Assembly: GCF_910592395.1 (NCBI RefSeq)
Contig: NC_088322.1
Span: 9,297,431-9,361,430 of the forward strand
Origin: Lineus longissimus
Lineage: Eukaryota; Nemertea; Pilidiophora; Heteronemertea; Lineidae
Reading direction: 5' to 3'
DNA: 64,000 bases
Below are positions 35,830-47,808 of the stretch, piece after piece. The notes beneath the pieces are model-generated. The model had not been told where the DNA came from. It searched no databases and saw nothing but the letters and a program-made list of their open reading frames with translations. How positions within the stretch are numbered: the stretch's first letter is position 1; each line of letters opens with the position of its first letter. Made by a program: the position numbers and the translations under genes.

Positions 35830-35839
35830 GATGAACTGT
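34788..35839 (-). CDS. Kinase exon (start codon, full protein kinase domain)
   Basis: Acceptor ttttctctttcag, then 10 bases of 5' UTR and the ATG at 35829; donor gtaagttt in phase 1. It encodes a complete Ser/Thr-type kinase: glycine loop GRGTYGIV (32-39), VVVK with Lys52, alpha-C Glu68 (KEARLI), catalytic HRDLKPDN (156-163), DFG (193-195), APE (223-225), DIWSLG (243-248) and the Arg of the last lobe (ERPS). All catalytic residues are present, so an active enzyme is expected. Between DFG and APE there is no obvious receptor-kinase signature and no membrane segment, so it is probably cytosolic. An insert after APE (LETLVTANLGDLKRM) is slightly unusual. The subfamily is not identifiable by eye. 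Confidence 0.93.
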
Positions 35840-36911
35840 CTGAAAGAGAAAACATGTTGTCATAAATTCCCTCATTCACTAAGTTGGATGTTGTTCTGGT
35901 CATTATCGCCTAGATGTACCCAGTCTTGTTAAAAAAGTAAAAGACATCAAACATTGCCTTGCCATTATCTGTGATACTGGCCCAAAGATTAAGTATCATA
36001 CACCCAAATGGCCTCCTTTCTGCTGGATAGTCACGCCAAAAGGGTGGATGTCATCCTGGGTAAGGAAAAGATTGACCCAGGACGGTGCTGGGTAAACTTT
36101 GTCCGGGCAAAAGATTTTTAATCTCTTATAAGATTTGATACAGGTAACGTAGAAGAGAGCAACTGGTACCAGCATAAACTAGGCCTATATATTCGATAGT
36201 GAAGGTCGCACCTCTCTAGCATCAATGGTTATTGCGTAACAGGCGCTAAAAAAAACTCCCAACCAGATGCTTTTTGACATTTTTTAGACACTTTTAGGCC
36301 CTACTTGACAACAAGTTCATGTGGATTTCCCATTTTAATGGTAAATTATATTATATTATGAGGCTTGGGACCTTAATTAGGCCTATTTAATGTGAGATGG
36401 CCAGTGCATGACATGCATCAGCACATGCATTGATGCATGTCATGTGCATGCATAGAGATGGACACACCCACATCATCATCATCATCATCATTTCCATGCT
36501 ACTTATCAGAGAAAACCATCCTAAATTCACCTAAGAAGATGTTCCAAAGAATCCCCTAATGTTCATAAGAATGATCCCCTAGCAACTGACACAATCAATG
36601 GTCAATCAATGCTGTAAATTCAGCAGATTCTACAATGTTCTAAGGGCCTAAGTCCTTCAATGTATCCACCATCTTGTTTATTGATTTTTTTTGTGGACTC
36701 TGTGACCTCCCTAGGCCCAGCTGCAGGGACCAAAGTATTAAAGGGACCATCTCAAACATTTCGTCGTGCCCGAAAGAATGCATGCTAGGGAAACCCTAAA
36801 GTATGTATTCCAACCATGGCCTAATAGCCCCCCCCCCCCCTTTTCCCGGGCCCACCCACATAAGTGAGACCAGGATAACGATAGGGCAACATATATATCA
36901 TTTTTCCTTAC
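35840..36911 (-). other. Putative first intron of the kinase-protease gene
   Basis: Bounded by the acceptor at 35840 and a candidate donor at 36911. It holds a (CAT)n run (36469-36490), a palindrome (36407-36444) and a C-tract (~36829-36842). Confidence 0.4.
36407..36444. repeat. Perfect 14-bp-arm palindrome
   Basis: catgacatgcatca at 36407-36420 is exactly complementary to tgatgcatgtcatg at 36431-36444, with a 10-base loop that is itself rich in atgcat. Confidence 0.85.
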
Positions 36912-37000
36912 CTTATCCAATATCTTGTCTCTGTGGTCTTTGAATCCGATGCAAACGCAAGTGATGGACGGAAGTGACTTCTGTTCAGAATGTGATAATT
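36912..37000 (-). other. Possible non-coding leader exon of the kinase-protease gene
   Basis: A consensus donor (GATAAG|gtaaggaa) at 36912/36911 lies on the correct strand upstream of the kinase start-codon exon, whose own 5' side is an acceptor. The 5' boundary is arbitrary and no promoter motif is recognised. Confidence 0.35.
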
Positions 37001-37339
37001 CTCCAGATGATATTCAAGGACCAGCTAACTCAATCCAAGCACATGAGGTCAGTGGTGCTTCTCTACCAAGAAGGCTACAAGTCCACTTGCATAATGATAT
37101 GATGTAGGCCTATAAGACAGATACAACACTGTACTGATAAAGCTTCAGACTAACAAGACCGTATCAGCTCAGTCTTTATGTATTAATTAATGTATAATAC
37201 GAGGTTGAAATAAGATAGGATTTAAAACAGGAAGTACATACAAAAGAACAGAGCCCTCTCATAGAAATGACCCAAATATCCATTTGATCCCAATCCCCAA
37301 GGTACTATATGTTTATACAAGGGTTTAATTCTAGAATGG

Positions 37340-37405
37340 ATATCACAGTATGGTTAAAGGAATTGAACCCGAGGCGGAGGACCTTGGTTGAGTTACCAAG
37401 ACACT
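37340..37405 (-). repeat. SINE-like tRNA-derived fragment
   Basis: On minus, a B-box that fits the consensus (GGTTCAATTCC) lies about 25 bases after an A-box-like tggtaactcaaccaagg. No complete cloverleaf. Confidence 0.45.
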
Positions 37406-37426
37406 CTCGGGTGGAGCTAAAATACA

Positions 37427-37460
37427 GTCCAAACCCGAGCCGATAGGCGAGGGTTTGGAC
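37427..37460. repeat. Strong hairpin
   Basis: gtccaaaccc (37427-37436) pairs perfectly with gggtttggac (37451-37460). Inside, gcc/ggc pair again around a gata loop, so almost the whole 34 bases fold. Confidence 0.85.
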
Positions 37461-40187
37461 GAAATTTTACTTATAAAATGTACTGATAAAATTGTACTGA
37501 TAAAATGTAGGCCTACTTGACATGCAATCCTACCTTCATACGAAATAAGAACAACCCAAACGAATTATGAAAAATAACTCCAATGAACGTAAAAATATGA
37601 ATTGGGAATAAGGATTATGAATACGGTATTCAAATTGAAATCAAGAATAAGAAAATGAAAAGATGAAAACACCGCAAAAGAAATGAAAACACGAATGATT
37701 TAGGTTGCCACGACTAAAAGGTATCACTGACTCGAGCGAAACGGTAGCCCGATGCACAGAGCATGAAAGATAAAATAAGAATGTTGAAAGAATCGAGTCA
37801 TCTTTGTTATGTTTCCTGAAGCAGGAACCAAAAAGCCCACTATATATACGTATGTTAGGACGCCTCCATCTATCGCGACCTAGTAACCCGGCGGTATAAT
37901 AATCGCCACTCCTTACATGTGGCCGCAGGTGATATTTGCTGTTACAGCCATGGCCAAATTAAGTTTTTTAACCTTTATGACTGACTGGTCAATTGAGATA
38001 TGATTTTTTCAAAGCAAATTGAAGTATAAAAAATTATATTTTATTTGCCGACACTTAAGGCGTTTTGAAAAAAGAATAAAAATTCCATATTGATCATTTG
38101 ACGTCTGATCTAGTATTTTTTAACCTGGTGAACTTTTTGAAAACTTCGATCCATGTCGAGTAAACACTTGAATGCATAATTGCCGCGACGACTGAGGTGT
38201 CGCAGCGACCACCTGGCTCATACTCATCCCGAAAGATATCTTAAACCTTTTTGAATTTTGCGCCACTTTCTTTCGTTTGCTTATCGGATGCTCAGCCTCG
38301 ACCATGATAATTATCCAATACCGTATTAACTGCCCTCTGTTTCTCGCTGCATAAGACCAGCATTTTGAGATGTTTTGCAAACTTCCTCTATAAACTTAGT
38401 AGCGGCACAGAACCGACACAGGCACAGCTGCCATTAAAACTTGACTTTCCGTATCAAAAGTGCGGGATAACCAGCTAAACTACAATATCAAATGACACAA
38501 CACTACAAATATTTGTTTCAACTGAATCGGTGTTGAAAATACCCCACTTCAGTCCCAAGTAGCTCAAAATCCTTGACTGGCCTTGGAAAACACTAAATAA
38601 CTCAGCTGTCAAAACCGCGTGAATCATTGCACTAACATGCCGATCAAAGAGAACTAGCTTTTTTCTCGCTTCCTGAAAACGGGTAAGCTTCCGTGAATAG
38701 CATTCAGGTGTGTCCCATTATCTCCAATGACGAGGTAAAAAGGGAACTGGCTTGTAGAAACCTCAGTCATGAGGTGAACAAGGGAAGTCGAATAATGGAT
38801 GGGCGAGCATGTTTGTGCTTCCGGGAGTTGATTTATATGGGTGGGAGCCGACGAATTCTAAACTGATATATATCGGATAGGATGCCAGTGAAGTACTTGT
38901 AATGCGCTGCTCTATCAGCGTCTATTTCGTTAAGTTTCCTTCGCTTGGGGGAAAAGTTAGTTTGTACCTTGAAATCTAGATGAAGGCTTTTTTATGTCAA
39001 TTCATTCCTTAATCATGTCTGAATAGACTCTGTCCATACTTCTATTTTTCGAGAAAATCGACTGCATTCTCCTTCATCACTTGATCCTCGTAGCTACATT
39101 TATATGTCATATGAGTTATCATGATAGTCCAGGAAACTTTCGACAGCGTTGACGAAGTTGTCTAAACACAACCAGTTTCAACACCACCCCATCACATCAT
39201 TCACCAACGATTGTCCGTCGGTCGACATGTGAAGGTTATTCAGTGCAACCAATTACTACATAAAGATACTGGAGGGTTTGTACTTAGTTTTTCTTGCCAA
39301 AGAAAGTGCGTTAATAAGTTCTAATGATAAGTTAAATTCACAGTCTAGACTGAAATCTTTTGAACAATAATACATGTATATACTAAAACCGAACCTGACT
39401 GTTGCATTGACACGTTAATTTATTGGTAATGACTCGCCTAATAAAACTCAGAAGTTACCTGCCATTTCAAATGATTTTCATCATAGCGCTAATTGATAAA
39501 AACTACTCATAATGAGCTGGGCTAATTGATGCTGCACGCGGACTAAGTTTCTCAAAATGAAGCGCCTCGCTTGAATAACAATGTACCATAGTTTAAACGT
39601 ACTGGTGACAATAGGCCAACATCGAAGACAATTGTTAGTTATTGCCTCGCCTTGTGTTACTAAACATCGAAACACTACGTGTCAAGTTTTATCACCTAAC
39701 GTTCAATGAACGCTTCTCTTAAAAATTGAGGCTTTCAGTTCTCGAAAATCTTTTCGGTGTTTTTAGAATGGGGGTGACAATCGCAAATTGCATGACTGAC
39801 ACGAAGGGCAACGATAATGGCTTAACGAATAGATGAAGTTGTTCATCATATGAGTTGTATGCGTGGTGTTGGTTAGATGCTTCCATCTTCGGTGTGCTTT
39901 TATCTGTCCATAGCTTGGGCTCCAGGGCTGCCTGCCCGCACACCGTTGCTTGCACACGGCACCAAGGTTCCGATCCCAGGTTTTATCTCGGAGTTTTTTC
40001 TTTTTAAACTGGTTGCCTGGAAGACTCAAGGAGGCCATTCTCCGCCAAGAAGAACCGTTGAAAAAGCTTGCCCATCTTAGAAACATACACTATACGCTGA
40101 TGAGTGCCCCCATGGTGGCCAAGTAAAGGTATTAGACACTTGAGTTTCTAATCAGTGTAAATCATCTCCATCATCTTCACAGGTGCA

Positions 40188-40322
40188 GCTGCTGAAGTGG
40201 AAGATGTCTTTCTGTGACGCTTTGTTGACAAACAAGACTGAGACGTCTGCAATATTCCACGTCTCATCGAAACAACTTCGTGTCCAGGTGGAGGAAACTA
40301 TAGACATAACACTCCAGTGGTG
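40188..40322 (+). CDS. Weak candidate terminal exon, plus strand
   Basis: An acceptor-like catcatcttcacag is followed by 44 open codons, VQLLKWKMSFCDALLTNKTE and so on, ending in TGA. Composition looks coding-like, but no upstream exon or polyadenylation signal was found. The protein is not recognised. Confidence 0.2.
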
Positions 40323-42311
40323 AAAGAATCCACAACCTGGTATTGAGGTCACATGGGCTCCGACCATTTTGATCCGTTGCTGATATCATATTCAGTCCAG
40401 AAGAAACACCACAAATCAATATTTGTGTAAATATAGATGTCGCCACCTGTGAAAACAGATCCACTGATAAGAGATGAATCAGATCATGATTGGTAATGTT
40501 TTTAGAATGGAGAATGCAAGCGTAAGAAGCTGGCCAATGAAATGGCAAAAACCACGCCACCTCAACCTTTATGACAAGCGCGTTACAAGCATACTCTGCC
40601 GTACAGCCAGGAAGAACAGTCAATTGGCTACATGCTTTGTTACTGTGTGGGGGGAGGGGAAGAGTGCACATTTTAAGGCCGACGGTATGTAAACGATACA
40701 ATATCGTGCCCGAGTGGCACGGAAAGACCCGTTCTTACGAAAATGGCATCTTGCATTGGCATCATTAACTGTGTCTGAGACTGAAATGTGTTTCATCCAG
40801 ATTTACGGTCTCCCCCAAACAGTTTGTTTGCCCTGCTTCCTACGCCCCCCCCCTCCCCCCCCCCCCCCAGCCCCTAGAATTGGTGTATCCACCCCCGACC
40901 GAGAAAGTCACATTCATCAACGGCAAAGAGTGATCATACCGACAGCGTTTCGGCCTTCCCTCAACAGATGTATCAGTATAAAAAAGTGCTTCGTGATACT
41001 CTGATAGTTTTGATTTCTGCCCAGCAGTCGTCCATCAATAGCTCACACCTTGCAACCTATATTGATATCCTCACATTCAGAGTGGCTAATTTTGAATGGT
41101 TAGTCATTGACGTTTTAATGATTATCGGTTGGGGATACGACGCTAGCTATGATGGAATATACGTTGGCTTTCCGTTTGTTCAGAAAGAGCATCAATGATA
41201 CTTTTCAAAAAGATCGGAGCTGCTTTTGGCAAAATATATTGAGATCAGTCGCATAATATTGGGCAGAAATCAATTGTTTGTCATGGCACGTACATGCAGC
41301 TAGCCATCAAGTTTTTTATGAGTCAAAATGTAGACTGGAAGCGGGCGGTCACGGAGTGGTCCCATGCCAACATTTTCTCGAAATAATAGTGAGGACTTTA
41401 ATACTTTTATAATGCATTCAAGGTATAGACATAAAAGACAAACTAATTAACAAAAGGAGCAGCTACGAAGCGTATCACATAGTCTTCGAAATCTAAGAAA
41501 CGTGGAGGTAACAAAGTTTGGAAGCGTGGATTCGAACCCACGACCTCTCCGTAAGAATAATCTGACCACCACGCCACCCCGCCACTGGAAACACTCTTCA
41601 ATCGCTGTCAGGGTGAAGAAATGACTTCCGCTATCAATGTTCCACTGGTGCGGATCTCGGAAGGGGCGCCATGCTGGTTTTAAGGGTGAATTGAGCGTTC
41701 TTCAACGGGGACCAGGGCGCCCCCGCAGCATTTACCACTTGCCAGTATTCAAGCCCGTTCCTTAGAGGATTCAGGAGACAGCCTACTTGTAGATGATGTG
41801 AAACTGATCTAACGTAGTATCATATCATAGCATGACTAAGTTAACTAATATCATAAGAGTCAGATAGTTAGTGAGGCATGGATTGTGTTTTTCTAGATAA
41901 CACATTCGTTGCCAAGTGTTCGTCTACCTCCCTGAGGTGAGAGAACAGGTAGAAAGATACTCCATTCTTTGATGTGGCAGAGAAGACTTAGAGACCAATG
42001 TAAGCTGGCTACTGCTTGAGCGATACAAAACAACCACAGACGCCAGACTATCGCCTCCTGCACAAATGCCAGCAAAGCATTCCCATCCACTTACCTGAGG
42101 AGGACCGAAGGAACCTGGTCGGAAGCCCATTTTGTAACACATAGGAAGGAGGGACTTGTGTCTACACTATGCAGAAACCCATAACGTCTATAGAGGCCCG
42201 CTTCATTTGGTCAGGAAGGAGAGAATGGGTCAAAACGCCTTGATGAGGCAGAAAAGACAAGCTTTGAATGAAACATGCGCCTTTCACGTGGTCTCAAGTG
42301 GTCCAGTATAC
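40323..42311. other. Gene-poor interval
   Basis: Contains a C-tract (40846-40868) and a SINE-like fragment (41512-41587). A minus-strand donor (CTCCTCAG|gtaagtgg) near 42095 after an in-frame MGFRPGSFGPPQ could be an alternative first exon of an upstream-extending gene, but nothing confirms it. Confidence 0.5.
41512..41587 (-). repeat. tRNA-derived SINE head
   Basis: Minus strand: perfect B-box (GGTTCGAATCC) in a T-arm-like stem (cgtgg/ccacg), with an A-box-like ggtggcgtggtggtcag 35 bases before. The T-loop would have 8 bases and there is no full acceptor stem, so a SINE fragment rather than a tRNA gene. Confidence 0.55.
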
Positions 42312-42499
42312 CTTCCAAGAGGTGGCCGAGTTCAGTCCCATGTCCAAAGAGAACTTGGCATTGCGCATATCATTTTCTTCTCTGACTTCCTCTTCTTCTG
42401 AATTTAGATTAAGGTTACTCGTAGCAACAAAGGATTGGTTGTTTGCTGCAAGTCTTCGTCGGTTCCCCGCAGTTTTGTCTTCAGTGACGTACGTGCGCA
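42312..42499 (-). CDS. Candidate internal exon of unknown gene
   Basis: Acceptor-like gttgaattttag, 188 nt open as 2 bases plus 62 codons, donor gtatactg. Reads RTYVTEDKTAGNRRRLAAN...NLNLNSEEEEVREENDMRN, a polar, charged sequence with low stop-chance bias. Its phase-0 end would fit the plakin exon at 23420, which would make the kinase gene nested in a plakin intron. Speculative. Confidence 0.22.
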
Positions 42500-45400
42500 C
42501 TAAAATTCAACATGATTTGAGAGGGAGAGACACCGGAGAAGGGCTAACTGACCCGACCAGGTAAACCACTCACAGTTAATGGAGCGCAAGGCTTGGGAAG
42601 AATATTCAATTATCAATGCATGATTGTTTTACAAATATTTGTGGGACGATTCGCTTAGATAAACCGGTAAATCGTTTGCTGTTATTGGTACTTTCAGCTG
42701 TGAACATTTTACAAGATAGGGGTAATTCCTACAGTGGTATAGAACCCTGCTCTGTACACTGCTCTTTGTTGATAATGCCACATCGGCTTTGAAACGAAGG
42801 GAAGACTAGAGTAGTGCCTTTGCAAAGAATAGTTCTCACTAAAGACTAGACACAACTGACTACCGAACCACGTTTTACTAGCTACCAGTTTTGGCGAAGA
42901 GTTCTTCAAATATCAAATACACACTTATGCAATTTGATACAGTTAATAATTCTTGATAGCACTGTGTTCGTTTTCAAATTGAGTACCGACATATTATTGA
43001 CACGAATTCATGCTTTATCTCATTTACAAGTGAATACTTGGAATATGCTGACACAATGCAACGTTCCCACGATTGGGGCAATAAAGACTGGCATCATTAC
43101 CATTTGGCAGCTTTTGCTCGGTGCAAGATAATGATCATTGTCATAAAATGATCATACAATAGCGTAAGAATTAGTACCAGGACACGAACCGACTGATACT
43201 AGTTAAGAGATCGAAATTGAGACGATATCGGAGACTCCTGATCTTTGGCAAACTGCCGGTTTTGATTTGAAACATGCAACATCATCATGACATATACGTC
43301 TAATGCCGCCCCTGGTAAGAACCCCCCCCCCCCCCCCACACCCTTGACTCACTCAAAAGGAATTGCTGTGGCATCGGATTTTCATTACGTCTGCAAAAAA
43401 CAATATTGCAACCAGTCGCCGAAACTTACAGGTGTTTTACATGTAGATGAGAATAACAACTGCACAAGTTTAATTTTTTTTCAAAACGTTCACATCATTA
43501 ATCTTGTTTTTATTTTTTGAATCGGCAAAGGTTAATACACAGGAAAATACAAGATCGGGGGATCAAAGAAAGAAGTATTCTGCGAAACTTGAACTTTTTT
43601 AGTCCCAACATTCACGTAACTGACTTAGCTTCACGTGTTTTTGATGTTTCATGCTTTTGATTTTGCATGTTTTTGATGTTGAATGTTTAAGTCGGTACAT
43701 GTTTAAGATTTGAAATTGCCTGAGGATCAGACAACATCCCCCGGACATTGAGCATCCACCTGGGTAAAATCACCAGTTAGATCAGACAGTTCAGCGATAA
43801 AGACGTCGATAACTCACACTTAACGAGAGCCGCCTGGTTTCGTTTATAAAAATGGAAACAGGAGAATTACCTAGTATGCCTGCCTTAGTTGAGTAGTTTA
43901 AAGCGAGAAAAGGGCGTCGATATTATATATGATAACAATAAAATTAAGTGTAATCCAATGATATAGACGAATATTAAGAGTTTGGGTTCTTTGGGGGATT
44001 TTTTTTACCCTCCGAAAGCGCTAAAAAAATATCAAAGGAGTCGAATAGTTTTACTTGCAACTTATTGATTCCAAATTGGGACATCGTTTGATAGGATACA
44101 CGATATAAAACATGTAGGATAATTTGGGTTTTTGTTTCGCGTCGGGGAATGAAATATAGCTTCATGCTCTAGCCTAGGGACGTTTTTTAAGTGACATTCT
44201 CCTCTCTTACACACATTCCGTCACCATTATGCCTACGTGTACATGCAGTTATGTTTTCTCCGCATTGAATTCTCACAGGCGACAGAATCTCAACACTTCA
44301 GAAAATGGCCACGGTAAAATATGTTTTTTCGTTTATCAATTGCCATTCCAAGCTAACCCAGGATGTAGCTAACAGCCTATCCCTGTGGCCAAATTATCAA
44401 ATGATAATATTTTCATAACAAATCGGCAAAATATAAAAAGTGGTATATTATCTAGCTGAGTCATTGGGCACTCTCAGCATGTCACGATGTTATGACCAAA
44501 GACCGCATTGGGTAAATATTGCGGAAAAAATAACAAAATAGCAAAGCCTGTAAAAAAGATATCAAGTGTCTGATAAATTCCATTAATGTTGTTCAGAGTT
44601 TGAATACATACGTTCTTGGTTTTATCAACATACTGGATCTATACATTGGTTTTATGTATCAACGTCCCCGTTACCTGCATGAGGACATTCCCCAGGAATC
44701 ATTGTTGAGAAGATGTACAAGCACTGGGGAAGCGCATAGCTGACAGTTTCAAAATGGATTTGGCAGAGGCCTTGGTAGGCCTACACAAAAGTTTCAGGTG
44801 GAGACTCAGCCCTGCAATGCCCCTCTTTTGTACCAAAGCTCTGGACTGAAGATGACCGTAGGGCCTAAAGGATGCGGCCTGGTCTAAACATATCCACGAG
44901 GGAGGTCTATGAATACTAGTACTACAGTCCTTGGCATTGACTAATTACTGTGGCTGCTCTGGACACCAGTTTATATCACCAAAGAAACTCGTGCCCAGGC
45001 ACATGGCAGAATATCATACCAAGCGCTGTATGTGATGTTTCAGTCATAGAGCTTCCACCTGAGGGCGAGCTTGTGGGTAATGTTGATTGTTATGGCCAAA
45101 CCCATGTATTACTGCGAAGACGCACATGAATTTGAAGGTTCAAGGTCACCCCACTGGTGAACAAACTACGATTGGCGGAGAATAAGAGTCACGTGATCGA
45201 CAAGAGTTCCAAAATGGCGCCAATCTGTCATGCGGACTCAAAACACCTTTGCTAGATACGAATCATTTATTTTTTGTCAGATAATGTATATATCTTCTTG
45301 TTATTTTTATTCGATGGCTAGTGTCACCGACATGCTACGGTATCACGCTTCAAGTCAACGCGAACAGAGTCAACCGCACCTATACATGTATATGAAACAA

Positions 45401-46099
45401 TGAATGTAAAAGCGAGAGTGCCCCACGAGAATACATATAACATAATTCTCAATATTTCAGTTCAGCGTTTCCTACTCACCAATTATTTGTCCTGCAATAC
45501 GTCTGTGAATTCTCTCAAAAACAAAACAGAATCATGCTTTTCGTTCCGAAATGCTTGGCACCACGAATGACCCGGACTGGTCAAGGGGGACAGCAGATGT
45601 CTACGAATACTGTTGGCGGAACTAAACTATGCCCACATAGGCCTATAGCATTGGAATGCCAAAAAAGGAAAGAATTATTTTGAACAACGAAACACCTTTG
45701 TTATAATAGCATGAAATATGATTTAGGCCCTGTAATCTTCTCTTTACGCAACTGTCTAGCCACAAAATTGTCAACATCTGATTCGGATCCTCTGTAAAAG
45801 GATTGAAGTCAGAAAACCCATTTGTCCGGTTTTTCAACTTTCGAAGTACGACAACAGACAATGAAGTGTGATCATCATTGTATCCACTGCGATACGTTGT
45901 TGACAACGCGATCTGACCATTATTACGTAAAATGTGGTAACAACATTACGAACAAGTGTCGCAAATTATGAAGTTAATAATCAATTGGATTATGATCGTG
46001 ATGATTGGAGACATGAAAACAAGTGGCTCTTGTATAAACTGTGACATATGTGAAACGAAGAAGTTGCTGACTGTTAAGTGTTGACCATAGGCACCATTA
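42500..46099. other. Gene-free interval
   Basis: AT-rich with a C-tract at 43322-43338. A splice-bounded 34-nt block on minus (45478-45511, acceptor tttgtttttgag, donor gtgagtag) was seen but is too short to judge. Nothing else. Confidence 0.5.
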
Positions 46100-46250
46100 T
46101 TTTGGCTAGAACTTGAAATCCTAAAGCAATTATAGGTCTTTAAAAACGAAGTGAATGCCAATTTCAAGGGTGGGAGTGTGTTTTAAATGGCCATTCACAT
46201 CATTTTGAAGGAGCTCTAATTGCTTTAGGATTTAAGGTTCAAGCCAAAAT
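46100..46250. mobile_element. MITE family A, copy 1
   Basis: Terminal inverted repeats of ~38 bp: left ttttggctagaacttgaaatcctaaagc and its near complement at the right end (gctttaggatttaaggttcaagcc). The same ends occur at 58406-58579. Non-autonomous, no ORF. Confidence 0.8.
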
Positions 46251-47712
46251 GGGGATGCCGATGTTCAAGGGAAACATCTGCATGTTTGCGTTATGCGCTC
46301 CCATGTGTTCTAGGTATACATCATACCTCAACAACGAAGACTGTATCATGCCCATGTTTAAAAAATTTGCCTAGAGATTCGATACGCCAAATTGCCCTCT
46401 TGCGATGTTATTGTTGTAATTGGATAATAACGTTGTTGCGGAATACATCGTCACTCTCATAGAAATATTGTCGAAATATATAGTAAATGTTATATTCTAC
46501 CACTGCTGCGGCTTTACATACTCTAACGTATTGATGTCATCTGGTCCCCCATCGATAGAAAATGGTGGGTATTGAGTATGCACTGCACAGACATTGTATT
46601 TCAGTGATAAATGCATTGGTGAACACAGAAAAAACTTGTGAAAAAAACTCAAACGCAAATAAAATGTTTCAGATTAGCTTTGGAAAAGACGTCAATGCTG
46701 TAAATATTCCTACTAAATTGACCGAAAGTTGGCTTAATCCCATCAAGTTCTTGAACAGGTTAGTCTGGGATAATATTGGATAAGTCTGCTGAACTTATAC
46801 TTAAAATCGTGTTTGTCCTTCGATCAGGGGCGCAGGGTGGTCAAAACAGCTGTTTTAGTTATTATAGTTAGCAGTGGGGGCTTAATGAGGGGTCAATCGT
46901 ACACCACTGGGAGGTTACGTTGGCCCATGTTGCGAAGCATTGCACCATGTTATCTTTAGGCTACACACACGTCGCCTTGCATCGTGCTTTTCTCATGTTG
47001 TTTTCAATAGACCGATGGTAACTAACCTAACAGTGACACCTTATAAATATGAACTGGAATCTTTCTGTACGGTACATGTATTTACTACAGAAGGATTTTG
47101 AATGCTAAACAGCTAATGAAGGGTTGCATTAAAGCTACACTAGGAAGATTTGTTGGTGTTATAGAAAAGAAATAGATAGAGACGTGTAGTTGTCTCATGG
47201 AGGCCTACTGATTTTTGTGAACTGGTGCGGCACTTCGCGATATGCGATTTCATGTATTTTGTATGATCGTAGGACAAGGCTTCTTGGGTAGCGTCTGTAT
47301 CATCGATATTTAACACCAGGTCGAACTCTATACAGCATGACTGAGCGGCCATGTTACTGTAATATAATATTGATTTAAGTTATACAAATCAATTTAACAC
47401 CCCCGCAACATATGTCAACAAACCTGGAGTTCGTTCAAATCATGAACCATTGCCTGGATACGTTTGGTTTTAATTGGCAATTACTGTACTGATGGTGGGT
47501 TCACACTGATAGTCCTAAGCTATCTTTCATCAATGGCTGGAGGATATCAAGGACGTTTTATAGATAACTTCCTTGATTTAATAGAGGCCTGGATCTGCCG
47601 GGTTATTTGGTGTCTTCGTAAACACCAAGAACACATTTGCCGATTATTCTTGCGGATGTCTAGATTTGTAATTCACATCGATTATGACTGTTCGTCATCC
47701 TGTAAAAACAAG
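46251..47712. other. Interval without a clear gene
   Basis: A minus frame at 47140-47352 starting MAAQSCCIEFDLVLNIDDTD looks somewhat protein-like, but it has no partner exon with matching splice sites. Nothing else seen. Confidence 0.4.
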
Positions 47713-47808
47713 AGTCAGTCGTATCCTTCTCCCCTCGCGCACGTTACACGTTATCAGGCTCGGTCTTTAATGCCGAGTGTTGCCCTGAATTTCAGGATGG
47801 ACTGCACG
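47713..47808. repeat. Dispersed repeat, copy 2 (inverted partner at 22215-22287)
   Basis: Reverse complement of the copy at 22.2 kb, with about 25 extra internal bases (gataacgtgtaacgtg region). Part of a longer open frame on plus, which is therefore probably not a gene. Confidence 0.65.

Larger units (their letters stand above)
37001..40170. other. Gene-poor interval with tRNA-like and hairpin repeats
   Basis: Apart from the SINE-like fragment and hairpin at 37340-37460, no gene, splice chain or repeat family is recognised. Open frames of 60-107 codons lack coding signatures. Confidence 0.5.
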
